DNA of 33,058 bases from contig RBZT01001000.1 in NCBI GenBank assembly GCA_003693705.1, positions 1 to 33,058 of the forward strand. Reading direction: 5' to 3'. The number at the start of each line of letters is the position of its first letter. Position 1 is the first letter of the stretch. This document shows, piece after piece, positions 22,601 to 33,058 of the stretch. The notes below the pieces were generated by a model. The model did not search any database and had not been told where the DNA came from. It saw nothing but the letters and a program-made list of their open reading frames with translations. The position numbers were made by a program, and so were the translations under genes. Source of the stretch: Polymyxa betae (Eukaryota; Endomyxa; Phytomyxea; Plasmodiophorida; Plasmodiophoridae).

Positions 22601-25600
22601 TGGGACGTACTCTCCGTTTAATCTGCAAGCAGGCTGTCTTCAAATATCCGAATCAAAAGAGAATCGAATGGATTACAGAGAATTTGGGTATGGTTGGAAT
22701 CGTGGGTGGTCAAATCTGGTGGACCTGGCAGGTTGAAGATGCTTTCCGTCAAGTTAAGGTCAATAATAAGCATGCTGTCAAACATCTGGCACAGAAGTTA
22801 ACTAAACAGCTTTCCGATCTGGTCGATTGTGTTCGATCAAATGATATTGATGGACACACACGAAAAAAGATCAACACCATGATTATCATTGATGTCCATG
22901 CTCGTGATATTGTCGATCGATTCGTTAGAGATTCTATATTGGACGCTCGAGAATTTGATTGGGAATCCCAGTTGCGTTTCTACTGGCGTCAAGATGTTGA
23001 TGATATTCGTATCAGACAATGTACTGGTGAATTTAAATATGGATACGAATATCAAGGTCTCAATGGTCGTTTGGTTATTACACCATTAACAGATCGATGC
23101 TATATGACATTAACTCAAGCTTTGACATTTCATATGGGTGGATCACCAGCAGGACCTGCTGGTACTGGCAAGACAGAAACAGTTAAAGATTTAGCTAAAG
23201 CTATGGCATTGCTTTGTGTTGTTACTAACTGTGGTGATGGGCTCGATTATCGTGCTATGAGTTCAATATTCTCTGGTCTAGTTCAGGCTGGTGCTTGGGG
23301 CTGTTTCGACGAATTCAATCGAATTGATCTTGAAGTTCTATCGGTTGTATCTACACAGTTACGATGTATTCAAATGGCATTAAAATCTGCTAAGGATAAG
23401 TATGAGTTTCCTGATTTTCATGGTTCATAATTAAGCCATTTGAATCAGGTTTGATTTTATGGGTCGAGAAATTCGCTTGCGGTCGTCATGTGGCTTCTTT
23501 ATCACCATGAATCCAGGTTATGCTGGACGTACTGAATTGCCAGATAATTTGAAAGCATTATTTCGGCCTGTCACAATGGTTATTCCCGATCTGTTACAAA
23601 TCTGTGAAATCATGCTGTTTAGTGAAGGATTCTCATCAGCTCGTATATTAGGTCAGATACCCAGAGCTACATATTTACTTTATTAAAACGTTTTATAGCA
23701 AAGAAGATGACTGTTCTATACAAGCTATCTAGTGAGCAATTATCAAAGCAATGTCATTATGATTTCGGATTGAGAGCACTAAAATCGGTTCTGGTTATGG
23801 CTGGTGCGTTAAAACGCGATGCTCCAGAATTTGATGAGAATATGGTGTTAATGCGAGCACTTCGTGATATGAATCTGCCCAAATTTGTCTATGATGATGT
23901 ACCTCTGTTCTTGGGTCTGATTAATGATCTGTTCCCGGGAGTTGAATGTCCTCGTGTTGGACATCAGCAATTAACTGCTTCCGTTCGTGAAGAACTCACA
24001 ACTCGTGGATATCATCACAGTAATGAGGCATTATTCAATCTACAAGTTGATAAAGTTGTTCAACTATATGAAACTATGTTAACAAGACATACCTGTATGG
24101 TTGTTGGTCCAACTCGTGGTGGAAAATCTCTTGTAATTGAGACATTAACTCGAGCACAATTATTAGCATTCTCAACTGTTGTCAAGACCCAGATTCTCAA
24201 TCCTAAAGCACAATCTGTATCAGAATTATATGGTGTTCTGGATCCCATGACCAGAGATTGGACTGATGGAGTTCTATCCAAAATATTTCGTGAAGCAAAT
24301 GAGCCCCTAAAACCCGATCAGAAAGAGATGCGCTGGATTATCTTTGATGGAGATGTTGATGCTCTTTGGGTTGAGAGTATGAACTCGGTTATGGATGATA
24401 ATAAGCTTCTCACATTACCGAATGGTGAACGTATTCGGCTACAAGATCATGTGAAATTATTAATAGAAGTTGCTGATCTTCAACATGCATCTCCTGCAAC
24501 AGTTAGTCGATGTGGTATGGTCTATGTAGATCCTAAGAATCTTGGTCATCAACCATTTCTCGGTATGATAACTTAACGCGATTCTTTCTCTATTTTAATT
24601 TCAGTATTTGCAGAAAAATGGTTGAATAGCCGAGCTGGAACCAATCCGAAAGAAGCAGCTGCATTAAAGCCGATATTACAGAAGTATATTGATATTAGTG
24701 TTGAATTCGTAATGGGCCCATCTACGTCTAATGATAATAATAACTTACGATATGTAATTCCACTATCTGCATTAAATCTAGTAGAGCAGTTCTGTGCTCT
24801 ATATAGTTCTGTTCTGGGATCTGAACAAACCGATGATGATGCTCTGCTGGAATCCTTGACTATATTCTGCTTAGTTTGGTCATTGGGTGCATCCTTACTA
24901 GAACAGTCACGACCACGATTTGATTCTTTTATTAAGCAGGTCAGTAATAATGTATATTGGTCATCTGTAATGCTTTAGCTTAACGTTCTCATTAGTTAAG
25001 TGGAAGGCCTACCGTATTTCCAGCACCTTCAAAATCTCAGCTACCTAGCTCATCACTATTTGATTGGTATTTTGATATCAAGGCAAAGAAATGGGTTGCC
25101 TGGGCTGATGATGTCGAGGACTATGTTGCTCCAGATCCTTTCCAATTCGGTCAGATATTAGTTCCAACAGTTGATACTGTATGTTATACATATATGCTAC
25201 AAAGATATACAGAAGTTCAGAAACCATTCTTAATGGTTGGTGCATCAGGAACTGCTAAGACTGTTATCATTCAGAGATATATGAATAATCTTGATCCAGA
25301 TCGCTATAACTCCCTCAATATTAATTTCTCATCCCGAACTTCTTCTATCGATGTACAGCGTATCATTGAGGATAATGTTGATAAGCGAACTGGACACATT
25401 TATGGTCCTCCTTCCGGAAAGAAATTGACTGTTTGCTTTGATGATCTAAATATGCCAATTGTTGATAAATATGGGACACAACAGCCAATTGCATTATTGA
25501 AATTCTTATTAGAGCGAGGCATCATGTATGATCGAGGTTCAGATCTTGCACTTCATTCAATACGAGATTTGTTATATATAGCAGCTATGGCACCTCCTGG

Positions 25601-28600
25601 TGGTGGACGTAATCCTGTTGATCCAAGATTTATATCTCTATTTGCTGTTATTAATGTCGCCTTCCCATCAACTGAATCACTTCATTCCATTTATTCATCT
25701 ATACTAACACAACATACAAGATCATTCTCAAATTCCATTCGAGATTTAGTACCAACCATAACAGCAGCTACAATGAAAGTTTATTCTGCTCTTATTGATC
25801 GCATGCCTGCCACACCATCCAAATTTCATTACATATTTAATCTTCGTGATTTATCACGAATATATGAAGGATTATGTTTATCATTACCTGAAGTTGTTTC
25901 TGAGCCAGCTATATTGATTCGTTTATGGAGAAATGAATGTCTTCGAGTGTTTCATGATCGACTTATTACTGATGATGATAGAAGGATTATACAGGAAGAG
26001 ATTCTGGGAAAAGTCGTGAAAGAATACTGGCCCTCTTATATGACCAATGTCATGGCTAATCCGGTTCTGTTTGGAGATTTCCGAAGAGCGAACAGTTCGA
26101 CTGAAGCGATTCGTATATATGAAGATCTGGGTAAGGCTCATTATATTCCTTAATGATTTCGTTTGTAATTATCTTACAGCCACATATGAAACAGTTCGAG
26201 CTGTTTTTGAGGAGACTCTTACTCGATATAATTCCAATAATTCTTCAATGACAATGAATTTGGTTCTTTTCCAAGATGCACTCGAACATCTAGTTCGTAT
26301 TCATCGTATTGTCAGGATGCCAAGAGGAAATGCATTATTGGTTGGAGTTGGAGGAAGTGGCAAACAAAGCCTTACTCGTTTAGCAGCATGCTGTGCTGAC
26401 TGCTATTTGTTTGAAGTTCAATTAAGTCGTGGTTATGGAGAAGCTGAGTTTCGAGAGGATTTGAAACGTCTTTATGGGCGTCTCGTTAAAGAGCCAGTCG
26501 TCTTTATGTTTAGTGATGCTCATGTAGTCGATGAATCATTCTTAGAGCTCATTAACAATATGTTAACCACGGGTGTTGTTCCTGCCTTATTCTCAGATGA
26601 AGAAAAATCGTCCTTAATTGAATCTGTTCGGAAAGAATTCGATAATGGATCTGCAGCTGGAATCTGGCCTCTTATTATCAATAGGTTTGTGATAGTATTT
26701 TAGAGGAATTAGTGAAATTGATTTCCTATGTAGATGTCGTGACAATTTACATATTGTATTGTGTATGTCACCAGGAGGGGATCAACTTCGAAGACGTTGT
26801 AGATCATTCCCTGGCTTAGTCTGTAATACAGTTATAGATTGGTTCTTCACATGGCCAAGCGATGCATTACTTGCTGTTGCTAATCATTTTCTCTATGATG
26901 AACAAGTACCAGAAGAACATAAATCCCAAGTTATACAGCATATGGTAAAAATTCATCTCTCTGTACAATCATATAGTGTCAAATTTATGCAAGAATTGAG
27001 ACGACACAATTCAGTTACTCCCAAGAACTATCTCGGTATAATCATGCAATGATGTATGCTTGTAGGTTTAATTATCATGTTTAGATTATATTGGCAATTA
27101 TCGAAGGAAACTGTCGGAATGTCGTCTGGAGAATGATAGAAAATCCAAGAGGCTAGTTGGTGGACTGCAAAAGTTGATAGAAGCAGCAGAGGCTGTTGAT
27201 GCTATGCAAGAAGAACTAAAAGAGAAGAAAGTAATCCTATTAATATTGTCATATCTGATATGAAGGGATTTTAACAATGTTCAGGTTATTGTTGACGCAG
27301 CTGCTATGGAATGTACTAAAATGATCGAACAAATTCGACAAAGAAGTGCAGAAGTTGAACAGAAACGAAAACTCGCCAATGAGAAGAACCATGATCTTCA
27401 ATTAGAAGGCGAACGTATCGCTCAAGAGAAGAAACTTGCTGAGGAGGCGCTAGATGAGGCTTTACCTGCATTAGAGGCAGCTGCTGAGGCACTCAAGAAC
27501 TTGAAGAAGGATGATATTACTATGGTGAAATCTTATGCTAATCCACCTGGTTCTGTTAAAGACGTTTGTCAATGTGTTCTTGAATTAAAACCATTCGGAA
27601 AGGAAGATCCATCTCAAGGATGGGTATCATCTCTTTGATTCAATATATTGTCATTGCTCTGATTATGGCCTTTCAGGCTGGAGCTAAATCAATGATGAGC
27701 GATCCGGCATTCTTATCTAAACTCCAAAATTATCCACGAGATGACATTACTGATAAACAAGTTCAGAAAGTTACCAAGATTCTGAAGAAGAAGACCGATG
27801 CAAAATCAGCTGTCACTGTTGAGAATCTGGGTAACCTTATCTGCTTATAAAGTAATCCATCGGGTTTATGTTCAATGTAGATCGAATAAGTGCTGCTGGT
27901 AAAGGTCTGCTTGTATGGGTTCTAGCAATTATTGAATACAATCGCGTTGCCAAGAATGTTGAACCTCGAAGGAAGAAGGTCAAAGCTATGGAGAAAGAAA
28001 TGGCACAATCACAGGCAGATCTACGTCAGATTCGGACTGAACTCGGCCAGTTGGAAGCCGAAATTGCTCAATTGAGTCAAAGTTACGAAGAGAAAAGCAC
28101 TGAATCTCGTGAACTAGCACAAGAAGCTGAGAAGATGGCTCAATATTTAGCAGCTGCGAATAAGCTGATTCAGGGTCTGGGAAGTGAGAGAACTCGTTGG
28201 TCCAAAGATAAAGACGAGCTACAGATCAAGAAGACGCGATTTGTTGGTGATTGTGTTCTAGCAGCTGCATTCCTATCATATACTGGAGCTTTTACATTCA
28301 GCTACAGGAATGAGATGATTTACAATGATTGGCAATCAGATTTGATATCAAGAAAAGTACCTCTGACAAGTCCATTTCGATTAGAAGTTCTTCTAACAAC
28401 ACCTGTTCAAATCTCATCTTGGGTTAGTGAAGGTTTACCAGCAGATGAGTTATCCATACAGAATGGTATTCTCACGACACAAGCGTCAAGATTTCCTCTT
28501 TGTATCGATCCACAAATGCAAGCTCTTAAGTGGATTAAAGAAAGAGAGTCTCGTGTCAAGAAGCTAACCGTTCAAACTTTCAACGATCCCGATTTTCTCA

Positions 28601-31600
28601 AATATCTCGAACTTTGCATTCAGTTTGGAAATCCATTTTTATTCGAAGGAGTTGATGAAGATGTCGACCCAATTATCAACCCAATTCTGGAAAAGAATTT
28701 TATCGTATCTGTAGGGACGTTCTCACACATTTATGCCAGTTGTGATTTGTTTTAGGGGTCAGGAAAACAATTACAGCTTGGAGAGAAGCTAATCGATTGG
28801 GATGATGGATTCCGACTATACATGGTTACAAAATTGAGTAACCCGGAATATTCAGCCGAGTTAGCTGGGAGAACCATGATTATTAATTATAGTGTGACAT
28901 TAACAGGATTAGAAGATCAATTACTGGATGTTGTTGTTGGTAATGAGAGGCCCGATTTACAACAACAACGAGAAGAGTTAATTCAGACGATGAGTAAGAA
29001 TAGCATCAAGCTCGCTGAATTGGAAGCTGTTCTACTTCGTGTATGTTCGACGACATTTTATCTATTGAAAAACTGAACGCTGTGATACTTTAGGAGCTGA
29101 CAGAAGCTACTGGAAATATTCTTGAGAACTCAGTACTGATTGGGGTTCTGGAGAACGCCAAAAGCAAATCCGTCTCAATTGCAGAACAGCTGGAGGAAAG
29201 TGCAATTACTGCTGCTGAGCTGGAGAAAGTAACTGCTGGATATCGACCAGCTGCACATCGTGGTGCCATTCTGTTCTTTGCTATGGCTGGTCTATCAAAT
29301 ATCAGTAAGATGTATGAATATTCACTATCATCATATCTGCTTCTGTTCTCGCGAGCTTTGACAACAAGTGAACGAGATCCCATGATTAATTACAGACTGA
29401 AGAACATCATCCTGAAATTAACAAAGATGGTCTATGATTATGTTTGTACTGGAATATTTGAGCGACATAAGCTCATGTTCTCTTTTCAAATGACGGTCAC
29501 AATTATGGAAGATAGTTTAGATCGACAAGAATTAGATTTCTTTTTGAAAGGGAACGTCGCTTTAGACAGCGATGACAAAGTGAAACCAGCTGAATGGATT
29601 GGTTCTAAGGCCTGGAAAGATCTGCAGAAATTGTCCACTGCCAATGCTATATTTAATGATGTTCGCAAACATATTCAGACATATTCTGATGAATGGAAAC
29701 GATGGCAGGTATGAGATTGTTGATTGGGAAATATATAGAATGTAAATCTGTATTAGGAACGTGAGAGGCCTGAAGATGATCCAATGCCTGGTGATTTCAC
29801 ATCGAATCTTTCCCGAATGCAGCAGATGTTGATTATGAGATGTCTCCGACCTGATCGTATTTACAGCTGTGTTAGACGATTCATTATTGAGACGATGGGA
29901 GATTCATATTTCGTCCAACCTCCAGTATTGGAGTTCAATAGAATTCTGGCACAAACTTCTTCAAAGAGTCCAGTTGTCTTTATATTATCACCAGGCGCTG
30001 ATCCCATGATCGAGCTCGATAAGCTGGCTGATCAGAACGAGGTCAAGCAAGCTAATAGATTCCGGCATTTAGGTAAGCTGGTGATCGATGTTATCCAATC
30101 AAAAGAAATCTGATTGTATTGCAATATAGCTTTGGGACAAGGTCAGGGTGATATTGCTTTATCACTATTAAAACTAGGATCATCAAGAGGATTCTGGGTT
30201 GTATTACAGAACTGTCACCTAATGCCATCTTGGCTCAAAACATTAGAGAAGACATTAGAATCATTGTCATTGACATCAGTTCATCCAGATTTTCGTCTAT
30301 GGTTAACAACAGACCCAACTCCTAGATTTCCATTAGGTTAGTCTGTTCATCAGATCTTGCAGAGTTTTAATTCTAATTCTTTGAGTAGGTGTTTTGCAGA
30401 GATCAATGAAAGTTGTTACTGAGCCACCTGATGGTCTTCGATTGAATATTCGTAGTAATTATTCACGTATTACTGATGATATGCTACATGATTGTCATCA
30501 TCCTGTATTTCCATCATTAGTTTATGTATTGAGTTTTTTCCATGCTGTTGTACAAGAACGTCGAAAATATGGCAAGATAGGCTGGAATGTACCTTATGAT
30601 TTCAATGAGAGCGACTTTAATGTATCTTTCCGCTTATTGTCCATGTATTTAACAAAGGCTTGGCAGAACCAGGACGAGATGATTCCCTGGGACTCATTTC
30701 GTTATTTAATAGGAGAAGCAATGTATGGAGGCAGAGTAACTGATAGCTATGATCGACGTGTTCTTATCACATATCTTGATGAATATATGGGAGACTTCTT
30801 ATTTGATAAGTCTCAGGAATTCTACTTCTCTAGATCTGGATTTGATTATGATATTCCATCTGCTACATCAGTACACGAATATGATGAACGAATTCAGCAA
30901 ATACCATTAGATTATAGCCCGGAAGTGTTTGGTCTTCACAGCAATGCTGAAATTGGCTATTACACAAACGCAACCAAGCAGATGTGGAAAGATTTAATCG
31001 ATTTACAGCCTCGAACTGTGACAACAGGATCTGGCACATCACGTGAAGATATTATAACAAATGTAGCAAGTGATATTCAACACAAGGTACCAGAACCTTT
31101 TGATATTGTCACTATACGAAAATCGTTTGAATCTGCAGCTGCTATTCGTACAAATCGACCTGAGGAACCAACCCCACCTACTGCTGTTGTATTATTGCAA
31201 GAATTAGAACGATGGAATATATTAGTTACGAAAATGGCAGCTTCGTTGGTGGACCTGCAGAAGGCTCTAACAGGAGAGATCGGGATGTCAGCTGAACTAG
31301 AATCTCTGGCGACATCATTGTATAATGGATATCTACCTGAGATGTGGAGACCATTAGCACCTCAAACTAAGAAGATGCTGGGTAGCTGGATGCAGCATTT
31401 CCAGAGAAGACATGATCAATATTTGCAATGGATTAGAGATAGAGATGATCCAGTTGTTATGTGGCTTAGTGGTCTACATATTCCTGAATCTTATCTAACT
31501 GCTCTAGTACAAACTACATGTAGACGAAGGAAATGGTCTCTGGATAAATCAACATTATATACCAAGGTTACAACAATGATTAGTGCTGATCAAGTTAAAA

Positions 31601-31911
31601 GCAGACCTGTTGATGGATGTTATATTCAAGGATTATATCTTGAAGGGGCTGGATGGGATCTCGAGAAATCGTGTCTAGCTCGACCGAATCCTAAGCAGCT
31701 GATTGTAGAACTTCCCATATTGCAGGTTATACCTATAGAAGTGAGCAAGCTGAAGTTAGCGAACATATTCCGAACACCAGTCTATGTAACTCAGGATAGA
31801 AGAGGCGGTATGGGAGATGGATTTGTATTTGAGGCTGATCTATCTGCTATGGAACATTCAAGTCATTGGATATTACAGGGGACTGCCCTTGTATTAAATA
31901 CTGATATTTAA
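16608..31911 (+). CDS. DNAH10: Axonemal inner-arm dynein heavy chain, DNAH10 type (I1/f beta heavy chain)
   Basis: Motor of flagellar inner arm I1/f. I assign 36 exons; the frame closes at 4513 aa (human DNAH10 about 4471): 16608-16710, 16759-16970, 17023-17253, 17307-17531, 17585-17741, 17790-17976, 18024-18102, 18158-18666, 18719-19242, 19290-19417, 19468-19660, 19710-19985, 20035-20306, 20360-20716, 20767-20967, 21013-21356, 21405-21485, 21537-21693, 21750-21913, 21962-22312, 22368-23399, 23449-23651, 23699-24562, 24605-24939, 24996-26130, 26180-26684, 26734-27035, 27085-27230, 27285-27623, 27677-27830, 27881-28710, 28756-29040, 29094-29708, 29757-30072, 30130-30336, 30389-31911. All 35 introns are 42-57 nt. 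The tail domain has [16 protein letters not shown]-loops are AAA1 GPAGTGKT (23152-23175), AAA2 GPTRGGKS (24106-24129), AAA3 GASGTAKT (25239-25262) and AAA4 GVGGSGKQS (26344-26370). The coiled-coil stalk and microtubule-binding tip span roughly 27085-28250. The C-terminus ([19 protein letters not shown]) is DNAH10-like. No break is seen, so the gene is probably functional. Confidence 0.95.
28676..28969 (+). repeat. Source segment of a dispersed DNAH10 duplication
   Basis: This piece of DNAH10 (end of exon 31, all of the 45-nt intron 28711-28755, and most of exon 32) recurs at 32156-32449 in the same orientation, offset by 3480 bp, with only two base differences. Confidence 0.95.
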
Positions 31912-32155
31912 TTCATCTAAACATATCGATCTCCAAATAAATCACTAAATCATATATTGCACTCTGGCGTGATGGTAGGGCGAGGAGGGATTATTGATCT
32001 TGGGAGTGAGGATGGCGTATATGACAGATCTCTGCAGCAGCAGAGCGGGCCCAAGAGGATCCCATAGTGACGCTTAGACAATCTGTAAGCATGGCCGGCG
32101 CCAAGACTGAGGTCGGGGTTAAACAGAGCCACTGATCCTACCTAGCTACATATAC
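31912..32155. other. DNAH10 3' flank with a GC-rich patch
   Basis: After the DNAH10 stop there are about 50 bp of AT-rich sequence that should hold the polyadenylation site. From about 31965 to 32125 composition becomes clearly GC-rich (GGTAGGGCGAGGAGGG, GCATGGCCGGCGCC), unlike the flanking coding and intergenic DNA. The minus-strand ORF at 31950-32132 reads as unfamiliar low-information sequence. I see no tRNA A/B-box pair and do not recognise an rRNA segment. Confidence 0.4.
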
Positions 32156-32449
32156 TCAACCCAATTCTGGAAAAGAATTTTATCGTACCTGTAGGGACGT
32201 TCTCACACATTTATGCCAGTTGTGATTTGTTTTAGGGGTCAGGAAAACAATTACAGCTTGGAGAGAAGCTAATCGATTGGGATGATGGATTCCGACTATA
32301 CATGGTTACAAAATTGAGTAACCCGGAATATTCAGCCGAGTTAGCTGGGAGAACCATGATTATTAATTATAGTGTGACATTAACAGGATTAGAAGATCAA
32401 TTACTGGATGTTGTTGTTGGTAATGAGAGGCCCGAATTACAACAACAAC
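32156..32449 (+). pseudogene. Truncated DNA-level duplicate of a DNAH10 internal segment
   Basis: A 294-bp copy of 28676-28969 with 292 identical bases: T to C at 32188 and T to A at 32436. It keeps the intron, so it arose by DNA duplication rather than retroposition. It has no start or stop of its own, and the left and right junctions are abrupt. It lies 244 bp beyond the intact gene's stop and cannot encode a motor. The near identity implies a recent event, ongoing gene conversion or an assembly artefact. Confidence 0.9.
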
Positions 32450-32584
32450 TTACTGCTTGCTCAACAACGTTATTGTAAGGAAATGGATGATCTGGAGTAG
32501 GCTACATAGCAGGCGAACAAGCTTTAGCAAAAGGCGAATAGATTCGTGAATGGTGTAATAGAGATGTCAAAGGGGCTTAAATAA
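32450..32584 (+). pseudogene. Coding-like fragment interrupted by three TAG codons
   Basis: Directly after the dynein fragment, but in a different frame, there are 44 codons starting LLLAQQRYCKEMDDLE and ending FVNGVIEMSKGLK before a TAA at 32582-32584. They are broken by TAG at 32498, 32507 and 32525. Each TAG falls in a Gln-rich, coiled-coil-like context where CAG would fit, suggesting a decayed exon with C-to-T changes. No family is recognised, and chance cannot be excluded. Confidence 0.35.
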
Positions 32585-32625
32585 TTGATTTTCGAAGGAG
32601 CCCTACCTGATACTACAAGGAGACC

Positions 32626-32773
32626 AGATTGTCATTTTCAGAACTCAAACCCAAAAATGACACGTTATAGGGTCTCAAACCAAAAAATGACACGTTATAG
32701 GGTCCAAAAAATGACACGTTATAGGACCCTATAACGTGTCATTTTTGGGTTTGAGTTCTGAAAATGACAATCT
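32626..32773. repeat. Foldback element: perfect 47-bp inverted repeat with 54-bp loop
   Basis: Left arm 32626-32672 and right arm 32727-32773 are exact reverse complements by eye. Each contains a TGACACGTTATAGGG core next to a TTTGAGTTCTGAAAATGAC stretch. The loop (32673-32726) holds two further direct copies of the core (32683-32702 and 32706-32725). The structure resembles a foldback or MITE-like element. No transposase ORF is present in the window. Confidence 0.9.
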
Positions 32774-32810
32774 GGGGTCTTTTAATGCGTCATTTTTGAA
32801 AATAAATTCT

Positions 32811-32850
32811 AAAAATGACACGTTATAAGACCCTATAACGTGTCATTTTT
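32811..32850. repeat. Second, smaller inverted repeat of the same core
   Basis: Arms 32811-32827 and 32834-32850 (17 bp, perfect) flank a 6-nt loop and use the same ATGACACGTTATA core. The right side plus its flank (32831-32862) is a direct repeat of 32727-32758, so the locus is a small array of alternating core copies. A degenerate intermediate lies near 32785-32810. Confidence 0.85.
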
Positions 32851-33020
32851 GGGTTTGAGTTCGTTTCAGTGGAAGAAAAATTCGGGAATAACCGATCAGT
32901 TATAGATGTAACCACTACGACTTCAACACTGCTGCTGATTCGCCGAATACGAGGCTCTCGCTGGGGCAGACGTTGAATTTCACTCAGTGAGCGAGGGGGC
33001 TCATTCTGGCTCTGGTCCAT
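32823..33020 (-). CDS. Possible 5' exon of a minus-strand gene, running into the repeat
   Basis: The ATG at 33020 opens 65 codons starting MDQSQNEPPRSLSEIQ. The first 45 or so codons lie in non-repeat sequence with plausible coding composition; the last 14 or so come from the inverted-repeat unit. It could be a real first exon spliced elsewhere, a gene truncated by the repeat, or chance. I recognise no family. Confidence 0.2.
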   Translation of the reverse strand: MDQSQNEPPRSLSEIQRLPQREPRIRRISSSVEVVVVTSITDRLFPNFSSTETNSNPKMTRYRVL

Positions 33021-33058
33021 TGTTTAATGACAAGAGAAAACGGGATTGGAAACAAAGT

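Noticed and set aside
23400-23448. Frameshift or premature stop in DNAH10 after FPDFHGS
   Set aside because: A 49-nt intron with a GTATGA donor restores the conserved frame into the [14 protein letters not shown] region, so the gene is not broken.
31970-32060. tRNA gene in the GC-rich patch (A-box-like TGGCGTGATGG)
   Set aside because: The A-box lacks the invariant A14, there is no B-box at a suitable distance, and I could not form a cloverleaf.
32450-32584. TAG reassigned to glutamine (alternative genetic code)
   Set aside because: XPG ends at TAG exactly where the family C-terminus ends, and TAG occurs freely in introns; no other gene needs TAG as a sense codon.

Overview
The window is nuclear DNA from a eukaryote with a very compact genome. 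Genes are split by many tiny GT-AG introns, mostly 42-57 nt, and convergent genes end only 16-54 bp apart. One gene encodes a full-length axonemal inner-arm dynein heavy chain (DNAH10 type), so the organism builds motile flagella. Together with the short introns this suggests a flagellated opisthokont such as a zoosporic fungus, rozellid or aphelid. That placement is inference; no marker gene here proves it. Stop codons behave as in the standard code: TAA, TAG and TGA all terminate recognisable proteins.

Layout from left to right: a possible 3' end of an upstream gene (1-69); a WDR48/UAF1-type WD-repeat protein (411-3161, +); the COPII cargo adaptor Sec24 (3211-5821, -); an XPG/Rad2 repair nuclease with two extra RanBP2-type zinc fingers (6055-9131, -); the 60S biogenesis factor NIP7 (9337-9879, -), divergent from BCP1/BCCIP (9986-10789, +); a long coiled-coil protein (10806-12267, -) and an uncharacterised helical protein just upstream of it (12292-13068, -), which may be one gene; a double-PHD-finger protein (13464-14505, +); mitochondrial citrate synthase (14560-16213, -); and DNAH10 (16608-31911, +, 36 exons, 4513 aa predicted). 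I rebuilt the splice junctions by hand from reading frame and remembered family conservation. The reading frame closes across every spliced gene.

The last 1.1 kb (31912-33058) is different. It is a mosaic of a GC-rich patch, a 294-bp nearly identical copy of an internal DNAH10 segment with its intron, a coding-like fragment broken by three TAG codons, and a cluster of inverted repeats that includes a perfect 47-bp-arm foldback. It looks like non-genic, rearranged or element-derived DNA, or possibly an assembly junction.

Most genes are housekeeping: deubiquitination cofactor, ER export, excision repair, ribosome assembly, chromatin and the TCA cycle. The most unusual items are the zinc-finger insertion in XPG, the uncharacterised helical/coiled-coil locus and the mosaic tail. 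I did not find an obvious new multi-gene system.
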